DNA of 64,000 nucleotides from an uncultured bacterium (GCA_949284685.1 CASDWE010000003.1:92612-156611); one strand, 5' to 3'; positions 35,794 through 46,057 are shown, counted from the first letter of the stretch. Notes: generated by a model not told the origin, from the sequence alone. Made by a program: numbers and translations.

Positions 35794-38087
35794 TTTAAAT
35801 TAACCTGTGTAACACCAAAACCGCCATCAAATTGATCGCCGCTTTTAAAAGAAGCGACAAAATTACATTTTTTTAAGTAATCTTGCACTGCTTTTCGAAG
35901 TGCACCAGAACCAAGACCATGAATAATTTTAACTTGTTTTAAATTTTTTAATCGGCAATCGTCTAAATATTTTTCAACATTTTTTAGTGCTTCATCAACA
36001 TGTTGACCAATAATGTTAATGGAAAGACCAACATTTGACTTAATTTGATTATCGATGTTTGATTTATAAATTTTATTGCTTGTTGGTTTTTCTATTTTAT
36101 GCAATTTAGAAATTTCAACTGAAAAAGACATCCCCATATCAGAGTTGATATACGCTTTGTTATTTTGTATTCTTGTTACCTTGCCATTAATATTTAAGGA
36201 TGGAACACTGACATAATCATTGACATTAATGTTTTCATCATATTGAGTAATTGATGTATTTTTAATTAAATTATTAACTTCGCTTTTAGCTTTAATAGCA
36301 TCTGGTAACTTAATATTATCTTTTTTTAAAGAAGACATTATTTCATCGATTTCATCTTTAACAGAAGCAATTATTTCTTCTTTTTGTTTTTCAACATCTT
36401 GCAATAAATTTTCTCGTTTTTTATCTAGCAATGCTTTTTCACCATTTAAAGCCTTTTCTTTTTTAAGTAAAACGTCCTTTTCTTTTTCGAGTTCATGTCT
36501 AATCATCTCGTTTTTTAATGCTTCCTCGTGCAATTTATTCATCAGAAGATGAATGTCGCTAGTCTTAATGTTATCAAGATGATTTTTAGCATCGTCAATT
36601 ATTTCTTTTGCTAAGCCATATTTGCTAGCAACTTGTAAAGCATAACTTTGTCCAGGAACGCCTTGTTTAAAAATATAAGTTGGTGTTAAATTATCTTCAT
36701 CAAACAGCATCGAAGCATTAATAGTGTTATCGTTTGTAAAAGCAAATTCTTTTAAACGTGAAAAGTGACTAGAAATCATTGCAAAACAATGTTTTTTTAT
36801 TAATGATTTTACGATTGAAATAGCAAGAGATTCTCCTTCGCTTGGATCTGTACCTGTTCCTAATTCATCAATTAAAATCATATCTTTTTGTTTAGCTAGA
36901 TTAATAATTTGAGCAATATTTGAAATGTGAGCGGAAAAAGTTGACAAATTATTCATTAACGATTGTGAATCGCCTATATCCAAATAGATATTATTAATAA
37001 ATGTGATATTAGCAACATCCGCAAAAACTCCAAGACCGCATTTATGCATTAAACATAGTAGTGCGACCGTTTTTAAGGCGATTGTTTTTCCACCAGCGTT
37101 AGGTCCAGAAATTATAATTATTCTTTGCTGATTATCAAAATAAAAACTATTCGCGACGACGCGGTTTTTTTCTATTAATGGGTGACGAGCGTTTCTAAGT
37201 GTGATATTTCCTTTTTCTTGTTTAGCGATTATCGCATCGTTTTCAATACAATACACTGCTTTTGCTTGTAAAAAATCCAAATTAGCAATTATTTCGTTAT
37301 TATTTAATATTTCATCTTGAGAAATCACACATAAATTAGTCAATTCTTTTAAAATTTTTCTAATTTCTTCGTTTTCTTCCATTTTTAATGAAACAATTTG
37401 ATTGTTTAATTGTAAAACTTCACTTGGTTCAATAAATGTAGTGTAACCGCTGTCGGAAACATCATAAATTGCCCCGCTAACTTTATTTTTATATGATGTT
37501 TGAATTGGTATTACATAATGTCCATCACGAAGAGTAATATTTTCATCGCTTAAATATTGTTTGTATTTAACTGTCAAAGAAGATATCAATGATTGCATTT
37601 CTTTTTCAGCTTTTAAAATATCTTTTCTAATTCTTGATAATTGGCTAGAAGCATTATCAGATATTGATTGCGATTTGTTAATACAACGATGAATCTCTTT
37701 TTCTAACATCGATAAATCAAAAAAATTATCACAAATTTTATGAAGAAGATTATATTTATCATCAACTTTTGAGAAATATTTTATAATTGCTTGACTTGTT
37801 AAAACATCTTCCCCGATCATATCTAAATCACGAATAGATAAAATTCCACCTTTTTTAGCATATTCAATTAACGGGATTGCATTTTCACTAAATCCGATTG
37901 GATAGTTTCCTTTGCTTGAAATTAATGAAAGTGTTTCATCTAAAAGATTCAAATTATAAATTAAATCATTCTCATTTTCATAAGGATATAAATTTTGACA
38001 ATAAAGTTTTCCTCTTGAAGATTTTGCGTATTCTTCAATCGAGGATTTGATTTTTTCAAATTCGAGAACATCATAAATATTTTGCAT
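35790..38087 (-). CDS. mutS2: MutS2 (ribosome-rescue/recombination ATPase with Smr domain)
   Basis: 765 residues. Helical clamp region, ABC-type ATPase with Walker A GPNAGGKTIALKT and Walker B MILIDELGTGTDPSEG, a coiled coil (KEKDVLLKKEKALNGEKALLDKKRENLL), a KOW-like strand region, and a C-terminal Smr nuclease domain with HGLGSGALRKAVQDYL. It lacks the mismatch-recognition domain of MutS. In Bacillus it binds collided ribosomes and suppresses recombination. A TATAAT ends eight bases before the ATG without a ribosome site; a leaderless or nearly leaderless transcript is likely. Divergent from rnhC across 61 bases. Confidence 0.96.
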   Translation of the reverse strand: MQNIYDVLEFEKIKSSIEEYAKSSRGKLYCQNLYPYENENDLIYNLNLLDETLSLISSKGNYPIGFSENAIPLIEYAKKGGILSIRDLDMIGEDVLTSQAIIKYFSKVDDKYNLLHKICDNFFDLSMLEKEIHRCINKSQSISDNASSQLSRIRKDILKAEKEMQSLISSLTVKYKQYLSDENITLRDGHYVIPIQTSYKNKVSGAIYDVSDSGYTTFIEPSEVLQLNNQIVSLKMEENEEIRKILKELTNLCVISQDEILNNNEIIANLDFLQAKAVYCIENDAIIAKQEKGNITLRNARHPLIEKNRVVANSFYFDNQQRIIIISGPNAGGKTIALKTVALLCLMHKCGLGVFADVANITFINNIYLDIGDSQSLMNNLSTFSAHISNIAQIINLAKQKDMILIDELGTGTDPSEGESLAISIVKSLIKKHCFAMISSHFSRLKEFAFTNDNTINASMLFDEDNLTPTYIFKQGVPGQSYALQVASKYGLAKEIIDDAKNHLDNIKTSDIHLLMNKLHEEALKNEMIRHELEKEKDVLLKKEKALNGEKALLDKKRENLLQDVEKQKEEIIASVKDEIDEIMSSLKKDNIKLPDAIKAKSEVNNLIKNTSITQYDENINVNDYVSVPSLNINGKVTRIQNNKAYINSDMGMSFSVEISKLHKIEKPTSNKIYKSNIDNQIKSNVGLSINIIGQHVDEALKNVEKYLDDCRLKNLKQVKIIHGLGSGALRKAVQDYLKKCNFVASFKSGDQFDGGFGVTQVNLK

Positions 38088-38095
38088 AAAAATAT

Positions 38096-38142
38096 ATTAT
38101 ATTATTTTTATCAAAGTTAAAAGTTATTAAATGTGATATACT
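38096..38142. promoter_or_regulatory. Divergent mutS2/rnhC promoter region
   Basis: Minus-strand TATAAT (38096-38101) serves mutS2; plus-strand TATACT (38137-38142) with an extended TG (38134-38135) serves rnhC. They are eight and six bases from their start codons. Neither -35 is good. Confidence 0.6.
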
Positions 38143-38148
38143 TATTAC

Positions 38149-39042
38149 ATGGTTGTTTTAAAAATTAATAAAAATATTTTAGATAAAATTATTAACGATT
38201 TTAAAAAATATGAAATTCCTACAAGCGAAAATTATGTAGTCAAGGCATTTAAAAACGAAAATATTTATATAAAAATATATCAAAATAAAAATGGCGAACT
38301 TAAAGCTGTATTTAGTTTAAAAGATAGTTTAAAAATTGCTAAAAAATATGATGATACCGCAAAAGAAGTGCCAAAAGTAAGTAAAACCTCTACTTCACAT
38401 TTTTTAAATCTTGACGCTCAAATTGGTAGTGATGAGGTTGGAGTTGGCGATTTATTTTTGCCGCTTATTATCGTTGCTAGTTATATTAGAAAAGAAGATG
38501 TTGATTATCTTTTAAAACTTAAAATAAAAGATAGCAAAAAATATAGCGATGAACAAATTAAACAAATTGCCAAGCCTCTTTTAAATAAGTTTAAATTCGT
38601 TAAATATACAATTGATAATGAAAAATATAACGAATTGATAAAAAAAGGCAAAAACGCTAATTCGATCAAAGCTATTTATCATAACTATGCCTTATATTTA
38701 TTACATAAAAAATATCGCATCAATAACATTTTTATCGATCAATTTGTTAATGAAGAAAAATATTATGAATATTTAAAAAATGAAAAATATGTCTTAAAAA
38801 ATATAACATTTAAAACAAAAGCGGAATCTTTATATCCAAGCGTTGCACTATCTAGCATAGTGGCTAGATATTATTTAATAATGTACCGAGAAAAATTAAA
38901 TAAAAAATATCATCTTGTTTTTCCTTATGGTGCTGGAATAGACGCCGATAACTTTGTCCAATTATTTAAAGAAAAATATGGCGATGATGAATTAAAAAAA
39001 ATAACAAAAAATAATTTCAAAAATATTAAAAAATTATTTTAA
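38149..39042 (+). CDS. rnhC: Ribonuclease HIII
   Basis: 297 residues. N-terminal TBP-like domain (about 1-80) characteristic of RNase HIII, then the RNase H fold with IGSDEVGVGD (Asp95, Glu96), the later acidic residues in IFIDQFVNE and YGAGIDADN; this type uses DEDE rather than the DEDD set. It removes RNA from RNA-DNA hybrids and primers. No Shine-Dalgarno; the extended -10 is six bases from the ATG. It overlaps the end of convergent rluD by nine bases. No rnhB is present here. Confidence 0.94.
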   Translation: MVVLKINKNILDKIINDFKKYEIPTSENYVVKAFKNENIYIKIYQNKNGELKAVFSLKDSLKIAKKYDDTAKEVPKVSKTSTSHFLNLDAQIGSDEVGVGDLFLPLIIVASYIRKEDVDYLLKLKIKDSKKYSDEQIKQIAKPLLNKFKFVKYTIDNEKYNELIKKGKNANSIKAIYHNYALYLLHKKYRINNIFIDQFVNEEKYYEYLKNEKYVLKNITFKTKAESLYPSVALSSIVARYYLIMYREKLNKKYHLVFPYGAGIDADNFVQLFKEKYGDDELKKITKNNFKNIKKLF

Positions 39043-39930
39043 ATTGGATAAGACATCTAAAAAATATTTAGGCAAATCTATTTCAAATGTAACTATTTTA
39101 TTAGACTTTGGATGGATAAAAGATAATTTATAAGCATGCAAAAGTTGCCCGTTATTATAAATTTCTTGTTTTTTGTTTCCATAAGTTTTATCACCTACAA
39201 CACTATGACCAATGTAAGCAAGATGGACGCGTATTTGATGTGTTCTTCCTGTTTTTAATTTACAATTAAGCAAAGTATAATTAGAAAATCTTTTAATAAC
39301 ATTAATTTTTGTATATGCTTCTTTTCCTAATGAATTTATCGACATTTTAAGCGGATTGTTTTTATCGCGGGCAATTGGTAAATTTATAATCGCTTCATCT
39401 TCATTTATAACACCATTAACTAAAGCAATATATTCACGATTCATCGTATGATCTTTTAATTGCTGTGCCAAAAAATTATGAGCTTGATTATTTTTAGCAA
39501 TACACACTAATCCAGACGTATCTTTATCAATTCTATGAACAATACCAAGACGATATTGACCATTAACATTTGACAAATTATCGTGATATTTATACATTAA
39601 ACCATTAACCAAAGTATCATCAAAATGACCAATACTTGGATGAATTACAAGTCCTTGCGGTTTATTTATTATGATGATGTCATCGTCTTCATAAACAATA
39701 TTTAAATTCATTTCTTTTGATTTAAAATTTTGTTCTTCTTTTAAAATTTCATAACTAATAATATCGTTTAGTTTAACTTTGTAAGACGCTGAAACATTTT
39801 TATTATTAACTAAAACGTGTTCATTTTTTATCAAAGTTTGAACTTGGCTTCTAGATATATTTAAAAGACTAGACAAAACAATATCTAGTCTCATATTTTG
39901 ATATTTTTCTTCTACGTTATAATTATTCAT
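39034..39930 (-). CDS. rluD: RluD-family pseudouridine synthase
   Basis: About 298 residues. N-terminal S4 RNA-binding domain (MRLDIVLSSLLNISRSQVQTLIKNEHVLVNNK), then the catalytic domain with the aspartate in VHRIDKDTSGLVCIAK and LKTGRTHQIRVHLAYIGHSVVGD. It modifies uridines in 23S rRNA (RluD targets helix 69). It directly follows lspA, the conserved lspA-rluD (ylyB) pair. Start is uncertain: ATG 39930 overlaps lspA by eight bases; ATGs seven and six codons upstream are also in frame. Confidence 0.94.
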   Translation of the reverse strand: MNNYNVEEKYQNMRLDIVLSSLLNISRSQVQTLIKNEHVLVNNKNVSASYKVKLNDIISYEILKEEQNFKSKEMNLNIVYEDDDIIIINKPQGLVIHPSIGHFDDTLVNGLMYKYHDNLSNVNGQYRLGIVHRIDKDTSGLVCIAKNNQAHNFLAQQLKDHTMNREYIALVNGVINEDEAIINLPIARDKNNPLKMSINSLGKEAYTKINVIKRFSNYTLLNCKLKTGRTHQIRVHLAYIGHSVVGDKTYGNKKQEIYNNGQLLHAYKLSFIHPKSNKIVTFEIDLPKYFLDVLSNLK

Positions 39931-40636
39931 TTTTGATTTTATTTGCATCATCTATGACAGATGAATCAGTATTATTTTCATTTTTGATTTGAACATCACT
40001 ACTAGAATCATTAGATAAATCATTTGTAAGTTGAATAGATTCATCAACTTTCTTTTTAGCTCTATTCATCTTTACATCTTCAACAATTAGCCAAATAATT
40101 AGCATAATTGTTCCAATAACTAAGCAAGAATCCGCAACATTAAAACGTGGAAAAGAATAACTTCCAAAATCAAATCCAATAAAATCAACAACGTAATGAT
40201 AAGTTTCACCAGTCGCGGCATTAGTGCTAACATAAAAAGAGCGATCAATTAAATTTCCAAATGTTCCGCTTAACATTAAAGATGCAGCGGCTAAACCGAC
40301 GCCATATAATTTTTTCTTTTTATAATAATAAATCATGCAACCAGCAATTAAAAGAAATCCAATTATGCTTATTGCGATGAAAAACACTGTGTTAGCAACA
40401 TCATTTCCAAATTCAATTCCAAATGCCATTCCATTATTTTGAACATAATTTATCGATAAAAATCCATCAATTAGTGAAATATTGGTGCCAACTTCTAACA
40501 AATTTTTAATTAGTTGTTTGCTTAAAATATCTAATGCAAACATTAACAAAAATAACCAAATAAAACTTCGCCATAACCATTTAAAAAATTTAACAACTAG
40601 TTCTAAAAGAACCCTGAAAATCGTAGTAATATCCAT
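39923..40636 (-). CDS. lspA: Lipoprotein signal peptidase (type II)
   Basis: 237 residues, longer than usual (about 160). Four membrane segments with the catalytic aspartates in FGNLIDRSF and FNVADSCLVIG; conserved VQNNGMAFGI. It cleaves prolipoproteins, consistent with the lipoproteins in this window. The extra length lies in an N-terminal helix (FRVLLELVVKFFKWLWRSF) and a polar C-terminal tail rich in Asp, Ser and Asn, both atypical. It follows ileS immediately, the conserved ileS-lspA-rluD order. AGGAAAATAGG precedes the ATG. Confidence 0.95.
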   Translation of the reverse strand: MDITTIFRVLLELVVKFFKWLWRSFIWLFLLMFALDILSKQLIKNLLEVGTNISLIDGFLSINYVQNNGMAFGIEFGNDVANTVFFIAISIIGFLLIAGCMIYYYKKKKLYGVGLAAASLMLSGTFGNLIDRSFYVSTNAATGETYHYVVDFIGFDFGSYSFPRFNVADSCLVIGTIMLIIWLIVEDVKMNRAKKKVDESIQLTNDLSNDSSSDVQIKNENNTDSSVIDDANKIKNE

Positions 40637-40637
40637 C

Positions 40638-43361
40638 CTATTTTCCTAAAACCTTTCCACAACGTTTACAAACAACAGTGCCATCTTCTAATTTAATAGT
40701 GTCAAAACTATAATTCCAACATCTTTGACATTTTTCTCCTTTGTGATGGCTAACTAAAATGCGACTAACTTGATAATTTTCACCATCAACAAGATTATTA
40801 TTTTCATTAAACGATGAAACAACAAATAATTTATCGCCATCTAGTTTAATATTATCAAAAATGTTTTGATAACCGCTATCTAAAATTTTAATTTCAACAC
40901 TAGCTTCTTGACTTGAGCCAATTATTTGATTGCTTCTAGCAATTTCTAAAGCTTTTAATACATCGCTTCTAATAGTTAAAAATTTTTCAAATTCTTTATC
41001 TAATGCATCGTCAAAATTTTGTTGTTTTGGAAAGTCGTATAATTGAGCACTAATCTTTCTTTCTCCTAATAAGTTATCATTAACTTCCTCCATTGTGAAT
41101 GGCAAAATAGGAGTTAATAAGCGCATTAAATTATCAAGAATTTGATAAATTACATGCATCACTGTTTGCCTTTTAATAGAATCACCATCGCAATATAAAA
41201 TGTCTTTGTTGATATCTAAATAAAATCCGCTTAAATCAGTGGATAAATATGTTACAATCGCACTTATCGCGTCACTAAAATTATATTCATCAAATGAGGC
41301 GATAGTTATATTAATAACTTTATTTAAGCGATTTAAAATGAATTTATCGACAAGACTATATTCATAGCGTGGATTATCAATATTATAGTCATAAATATTT
41401 CCAAGCATGAATTTGAATGTGTTACGAATTTTTCGATAAATCTCACTAATTTGTTTAATGATGCTTTCGGATATTCTCACATCTTGGTGATAATCAATAG
41501 TCGCAGCCCAAAGACGCAAAATATCAGCACCATAGGTATTAGCAATTTTACTTGGATCAATACCATTTCCTTTTGATTTGGACATTTTTTCCCAATGTTC
41601 ATCCATAACAAATCCATGACTTGCTACATTTAAATATGGTGAAACTCCATTACAAGCAACGGAAATAATCAAAGATGAATTAAACCATCCACGATATTGA
41701 TCGCTTCCTTCTAAATATAAATCGCAAGGATATTTTAAATTCTTATCAACAAGGTTATATGCCCAACTTGATCCAGAATCAAACCAGACATCCATAATAT
41801 CGGTTTCTTTAGTAAATTTTCCATTTGGTGAATGAGAATTTTTATAACCTTTCGGTAACAAATCTATTGGTTCTAATTCGTACCAAATATTGCTTCCATG
41901 TTCTTTAAATAAATTGCTAATGTAATCAAAAACGTTTTTTTCAATAATTGGGGTCTTATCTTCATTATAAATAATAGGAATTGGAACTCCCCACGCTCGT
42001 TGACGAGAAATGCACCAATCATTACGATCTTTAATCATGTTATGCATTCTTTGTTGACCCCATTTTGGATGCCAAGAAACTTTATCAATTTCTTTTAATA
42101 GTTGATCTCTAATTGGTTCAATTGAACAAAACCATTGATCTGTTGCACGAAAAATTAATGGTTTATTTGTTCGCCAATCGTGTGGATATGAGTGAGTAAA
42201 CTTGCTAACTTTTAATAAACAATTATTTTCTTTTAAAATTTCTAGAACTACCTCGTTAGCGTCTTCATAAAACAAGCCTTTTAGGCGCGGTCCGCAACTA
42301 TCCATCATAAATCCTTTGCTATCAACAGGACAATAAGGTTTTATATCGTATTTTAAGCAAACCTGATAATCTTCAACACCATGGCCGGGTGCGGTATGAA
42401 CAAAACCAGTACCAGCATCATCAGTAACATGTTCACCAACAAGCATTAATGAATCACGATCATAGAAAGGATGTTTTAAAACGACATATTCAAGTTGTGA
42501 TCCTTTAAAAGTTTTAATTAATTTGCATTCTTTTAAATCAAATTCATCACATAATTTATCTTTAAATGAATTTAAAAACACTAATTTACCTTTATCGGTT
42601 TTATATTCACCATATTCAAAATTTGGATTAGCACTGACAGCAAGATTAGCAGGTAATGTCCATGGAGTTGTCGTCCAAATTACCACTTTAGCGTCTTCAT
42701 CAATAACACCTTTACCATCCTTAACATCAAATGTGACATAAATCGAATAACTTTCAACATCATGATATTCAATTTCAGCTTCCGCTAATGCTGATTCGCT
42801 GCTAGGTGACCAATAAACAGGTTTTAATCCTTTATAAATAAGACCTTTTAAAGCCATTTGTGAAAATAAAGTTATTTGTCTAGCCTCGTATTTATTTAAA
42901 AGGGTCATATATGGGACATCGCTAGCTAAAACGCCAAGACGTAACATTTGCTTCTTTTGATTTTCAACTTGCTTTAAAGCATATTCTCTACATTTGTTTC
43001 TAAATTCGATTATGGGCGTAGTCTTACGATTAACACCAGATTTAGTTACCATATTTTCAATGGGCAATCCATGTGTATCCCAACCTAATACGAAAGGAGT
43101 ATAAAACCCAGACATATTTTTATAACGTATAATAAAATCTTTTAAGATACGATTCATCATATGACCGCAATGGATATTGCCATTTGCGTATGGAGGGCCA
43201 TCATGTAAAATAAATTCTTTTGCTTGTTTGCGATTATTATTCATCACATTATAAAGACTAATTTTGTCCCATTTTTCTACTAATTTTGGCTCTTTAATTC
43301 CTAAATTTCCTCTCATTTCAAATTTAGTGCTTGGCATTTTTAACGTTTCTTTTAATTCCAT
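40638..43361 (-). CDS. ileS: Isoleucyl-tRNA synthetase
   Basis: About 907 residues, class I. HIGH-type motif GNIHCGHMMN, editing domain (VVIWTTTPWTLPANLAV, GTGFVHTAPGHGVEDY), KMSKS motif EKMSKSKGNG, anticodon-binding domain, and a C-terminal zinc finger (CQRCWNY...CKRCG). Start at ATG 43361 has a perfect AGGAGG site; eleven extra upstream codons would run into the T-box terminator. Controlled by its T-box leader. It heads ileS-lspA-rluD. Confidence 0.98.
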   Translation of the reverse strand: MELKETLKMPSTKFEMRGNLGIKEPKLVEKWDKISLYNVMNNNRKQAKEFILHDGPPYANGNIHCGHMMNRILKDFIIRYKNMSGFYTPFVLGWDTHGLPIENMVTKSGVNRKTTPIIEFRNKCREYALKQVENQKKQMLRLGVLASDVPYMTLLNKYEARQITLFSQMALKGLIYKGLKPVYWSPSSESALAEAEIEYHDVESYSIYVTFDVKDGKGVIDEDAKVVIWTTTPWTLPANLAVSANPNFEYGEYKTDKGKLVFLNSFKDKLCDEFDLKECKLIKTFKGSQLEYVVLKHPFYDRDSLMLVGEHVTDDAGTGFVHTAPGHGVEDYQVCLKYDIKPYCPVDSKGFMMDSCGPRLKGLFYEDANEVVLEILKENNCLLKVSKFTHSYPHDWRTNKPLIFRATDQWFCSIEPIRDQLLKEIDKVSWHPKWGQQRMHNMIKDRNDWCISRQRAWGVPIPIIYNEDKTPIIEKNVFDYISNLFKEHGSNIWYELEPIDLLPKGYKNSHSPNGKFTKETDIMDVWFDSGSSWAYNLVDKNLKYPCDLYLEGSDQYRGWFNSSLIISVACNGVSPYLNVASHGFVMDEHWEKMSKSKGNGIDPSKIANTYGADILRLWAATIDYHQDVRISESIIKQISEIYRKIRNTFKFMLGNIYDYNIDNPRYEYSLVDKFILNRLNKVINITIASFDEYNFSDAISAIVTYLSTDLSGFYLDINKDILYCDGDSIKRQTVMHVIYQILDNLMRLLTPILPFTMEEVNDNLLGERKISAQLYDFPKQQNFDDALDKEFEKFLTIRSDVLKALEIARSNQIIGSSQEASVEIKILDSGYQNIFDNIKLDGDKLFVVSSFNENNNLVDGENYQVSRILVSHHKGEKCQRCWNYSFDTIKLEDGTVVCKRCGKVLGK

Positions 43362-43385
43362 ATTTACCTCCTTTAAATATAAAAA

Positions 43386-43597
43386 AGCGTCCATCTAAGG
43401 ACGCTGATATGCGCGGTACCACCTTAGTTTCAAATAAACATATTTGACACTTGATATCATTAACGCTGACTAACGGTTTAACTACTTATTTTTCATTAAA
43501 CATTATATCGAGTGATATTCAATTTTAGGTCTTTTTCGAATAGGCTTCCACCATCCCTATATCGCTATCGATAAGTCACCTATGAACTTGTCTCGAT
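43386..43597 (-). promoter_or_regulatory. T-box leader, isoleucine specifier AUC
   Basis: Base of stem I ATCGAG/CTCGAT, specifier ATC at 43514-43516 directly before CTCGAT, T-box sequence AAGGTGGTACCGCG at about 43412-43425, then terminator GCGTCC/GGACGC with T-run (about 43381-43402). The 5' end abuts a hairpin over the ftsZ stop codon. No promoter was recognised between ftsZ and the leader, so it may be read from ftsZ. Confidence 0.92.
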
Positions 43598-43623
43598 TAA
43601 ATTTTATACAAATAAATTTAATC
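43595..43623 (-). other. Hairpin over the ftsZ stop codon
   Basis: Perfect ten-base arms GATTAAATTT/AAATTTAATC around a nine-base loop. The stop codon (43618-43620) is in the 5' arm and the 3' arm shares its last bases with the base of the ileS T-box stem I. Confidence 0.6.
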
Positions 43624-44730
43624 TTTCAAGAAATTTGGAAGAATTGAATCACCATCTAACGGATCGTTATCTTTGTTTTCACTATCGCCATCAACATTTT
43701 CATCACTTGTGATATCTTTTGTTTCCATAATTCCAATATCTTCTTTTTTTGGTAAGCTAGGATCAGAGAAATTATAATCATTTTCAAAATCACTAGCGAT
43801 AACTGAAGCTAAAATTTCATCACTTAGTTGATCATTAATTGAAATTCCAAATTTTATATCAATGCTGTTTCCAGCAGCTTCTATTAATCGATTGACAGTT
43901 TCTTGAGCTTCAAATAAAGAAACTTTTGGTCCGCATGTAATGGCGACAATTGCTTTTCTTGCCCCAGTGATAGATGCTTCTAACAATGGTGAGTTAATCG
44001 CATTATTCGCGGCGTCTTTTGCTCTATCTTGACCACTTCCCATTCCAAAACCAATTAAAGCAACACCACTATCTTGCAAAGTTGTTTTAACATCAGCGAA
44101 ATCAAGATTAATAACCGCAGGTAATAAAATTAAATTGACAACGGTTTTAACAGATTGTGCTAAAACATTATCGCTTTGGCCAAAAGCCTCACCAATAGGT
44201 GCACTTCCCGCCATCATTAATAATTTATCATTGCTGACAACGATAATAGAATCTACATTGGCTTTAAGATTATTTAATCCCTCAACAGAATAGCCAATTC
44301 TTTTTTGACCTTCAAAAGAAAATGGACGAGTAACAATAGCCACTACTAAAGCACCGGATTCTTTGGCAACTCTTGCAATAACAGGAGCAGCACCTGTACC
44401 AGTTCCACCACCCATTCCAGCCGCAATAAATACCATATTCGCACCATTTACAATTTCTTTGATATCATTAATAGAAGCTTCCGCGGCTTTTTTTCCAATC
44501 TCTGGGTTTCCACCAGCACCCAAACCGCCAGTAATATCTTGGCCTAGAATCAATCTATTTTTTGCTTTTGAAGTTGATAAAGCTTGTTTATCAGTATTTG
44601 CAACATAAAATTCGACATTTTCAATTTGCTCATCGATCATTCTATTAACAGCGTTATTACCAGCGCCACCAACACCGATAACAATTATACGTGCTGCGGG
44701 TTCAAAATTATCTAAATCGTAGTTTTCCAT
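43618..44730 (-). CDS. ftsZ: Cell-division GTPase FtsZ
   Basis: 370 residues. Tubulin-like GTPase with signature GGGTGTG (107-113), T3/T7 loops (GVGGAGNNAV, NLDFADVKTTL) and the C-terminal conserved peptide ILPNFLKD, which binds FtsA and other tethers after an acidic linker. It forms the Z ring. The C-terminal peptide confirms a complete division protein. It follows ftsA by 17 bases with an AAGGAG site. In this locus no peptidoglycan synthesis genes accompany it. Confidence 0.98.
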   Translation of the reverse strand: MENYDLDNFEPAARIIVIGVGGAGNNAVNRMIDEQIENVEFYVANTDKQALSTSKAKNRLILGQDITGGLGAGGNPEIGKKAAEASINDIKEIVNGANMVFIAAGMGGGTGTGAAPVIARVAKESGALVVAIVTRPFSFEGQKRIGYSVEGLNNLKANVDSIIVVSNDKLLMMAGSAPIGEAFGQSDNVLAQSVKTVVNLILLPAVINLDFADVKTTLQDSGVALIGFGMGSGQDRAKDAANNAINSPLLEASITGARKAIVAITCGPKVSLFEAQETVNRLIEAAGNSIDIKFGISINDQLSDEILASVIASDFENDYNFSDPSLPKKEDIGIMETKDITSDENVDGDSENKDNDPLDGDSILPNFLKD

Positions 44731-44747
44731 AACATCCTACTCCTTTT

Positions 44748-45944
44748 TTATAAATTTCGTGTTACTTGCGATATTTTTGGATGCGTATCATCATACCCAC
44801 CTTGATATTTATTCGCGGCTTTAAGGACACCTAAACAATTAAAATAGGAACTTTGTCTTGCACCTAGTGTTTTTGGCATTACCATAATAATTTTTTCGCA
44901 TGGTATTTTAGGTTCAACATATTGTTTTAGACCTTTTAATAAACTACCACCACCAATAAAAACAGCATTTAGATTTTTAAAAGATGAGTCATATCCTTTT
45001 AATAGTTCTTCCAAAGCAAGATTAAATTTTTGTACAAACACATCTAATTCTGATTTAATAATTTGATTTAATTGATTAACATCATGATTAATCGTACCTT
45101 CTAAAGTTTCTTCCTTACAAACTATTGGTGAAAAACTTAATTTACGGGTGTCGTAACCATATAAAGTTTTATATTTATTAGCATCAGAAGCATTTATATG
45201 AAATTCTTCAATGATTTTATCATCAATATTATCGCTACCCCAATTAAAAAAAGTTGAACCAAATAATTGTTTTTTGCCAATAAATGAAACAGTAGTCATT
45301 CTAGCTCCAATATCAACTAAAAAATAATCATTTGGAACTTCTTGATAATCGCTTAAATATTCGCAAGCACCTTGACTAGAAACAATAATTCTCGTGACAT
45401 TTATTCCAGCACTTTTAACTACATTAACATATTGATTTACTAAATCTTTTGGAAGTGTATGAACCATCGCTAACAAAGTAATCGTATTTGATTTTTCATC
45501 GATTGGTGGCTTTCTATAAATTCTTTCTTGATCAAGAATGAACTGATCAGGAATTATATCAACAAGTTCATTAGAAGAAGGAATTTTTTCTTTATTAATA
45601 AGAGCGTGAACATTTCTAATATCAATGTTTCCGACTTTTCCTTCATCATTAACAACAGTGGTTACTTGCTTTGTTTGAAAAATTTCTAGACCATATGGAG
45701 GTAAAGACAAAACAACATCGGATATTTTTACTCTTAATTTAGCGTTTGGGTCAGAAATATAAGAAATTTTTTTTATTTCGTTTATTAATGTTACTTCATC
45801 AATGATTTTACCATTGCTGATACATTGAGTAGGAATGTTTGCATTCAAAGCATAAATAACATATGTTTGTTCTTTTATAACATATCCGACAACAAGTCGA
45901 AGAGCTTTGCTTGTAATTTCTAATATTGCAATTGGTTTTTCCAT
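44748..45944 (-). CDS. ftsA: Cell-division actin-like protein FtsA
   Basis: 398 residues. Actin-like ATPase fold: phosphate 1 region AILEITSKALRLVVGY, the 1C domain, phosphate 2 motif YFLVDIGARMTTVSF and adenosine motif VFIGGGSLLKGL. It tethers FtsZ to the membrane; the C-terminus is short and lacks an obvious amphipathic tether helix of the usual kind. There is no Shine-Dalgarno before the ATG. A promoter like TTGTTT-17-TAAAAT lies 12-40 bases upstream, after the terminator of the upstream small-protein gene, so ftsA-ftsZ is probably transcribed separately from mraZ-mraW. Confidence 0.93.
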   Translation of the reverse strand: MEKPIAILEITSKALRLVVGYVIKEQTYVIYALNANIPTQCISNGKIIDEVTLINEIKKISYISDPNAKLRVKISDVVLSLPPYGLEIFQTKQVTTVVNDEGKVGNIDIRNVHALINKEKIPSSNELVDIIPDQFILDQERIYRKPPIDEKSNTITLLAMVHTLPKDLVNQYVNVVKSAGINVTRIIVSSQGACEYLSDYQEVPNDYFLVDIGARMTTVSFIGKKQLFGSTFFNWGSDNIDDKIIEEFHINASDANKYKTLYGYDTRKLSFSPIVCKEETLEGTINHDVNQLNQIIKSELDVFVQKFNLALEELLKGYDSSFKNLNAVFIGGGSLLKGLKQYVEPKIPCEKIIMVMPKTLGARQSSYFNCLGVLKAANKYQGGYDDTHPKISQVTRNL

Positions 45945-46057
45945 ATTCTAAAAATATTTTATAGTAAATTTCTATAATAAACAATATTTATTATAAAAAG
46001 AATTTATATTACTAATTTTTTACTAAAATATTACTAATTTTTATTTTTTGATTGTAA

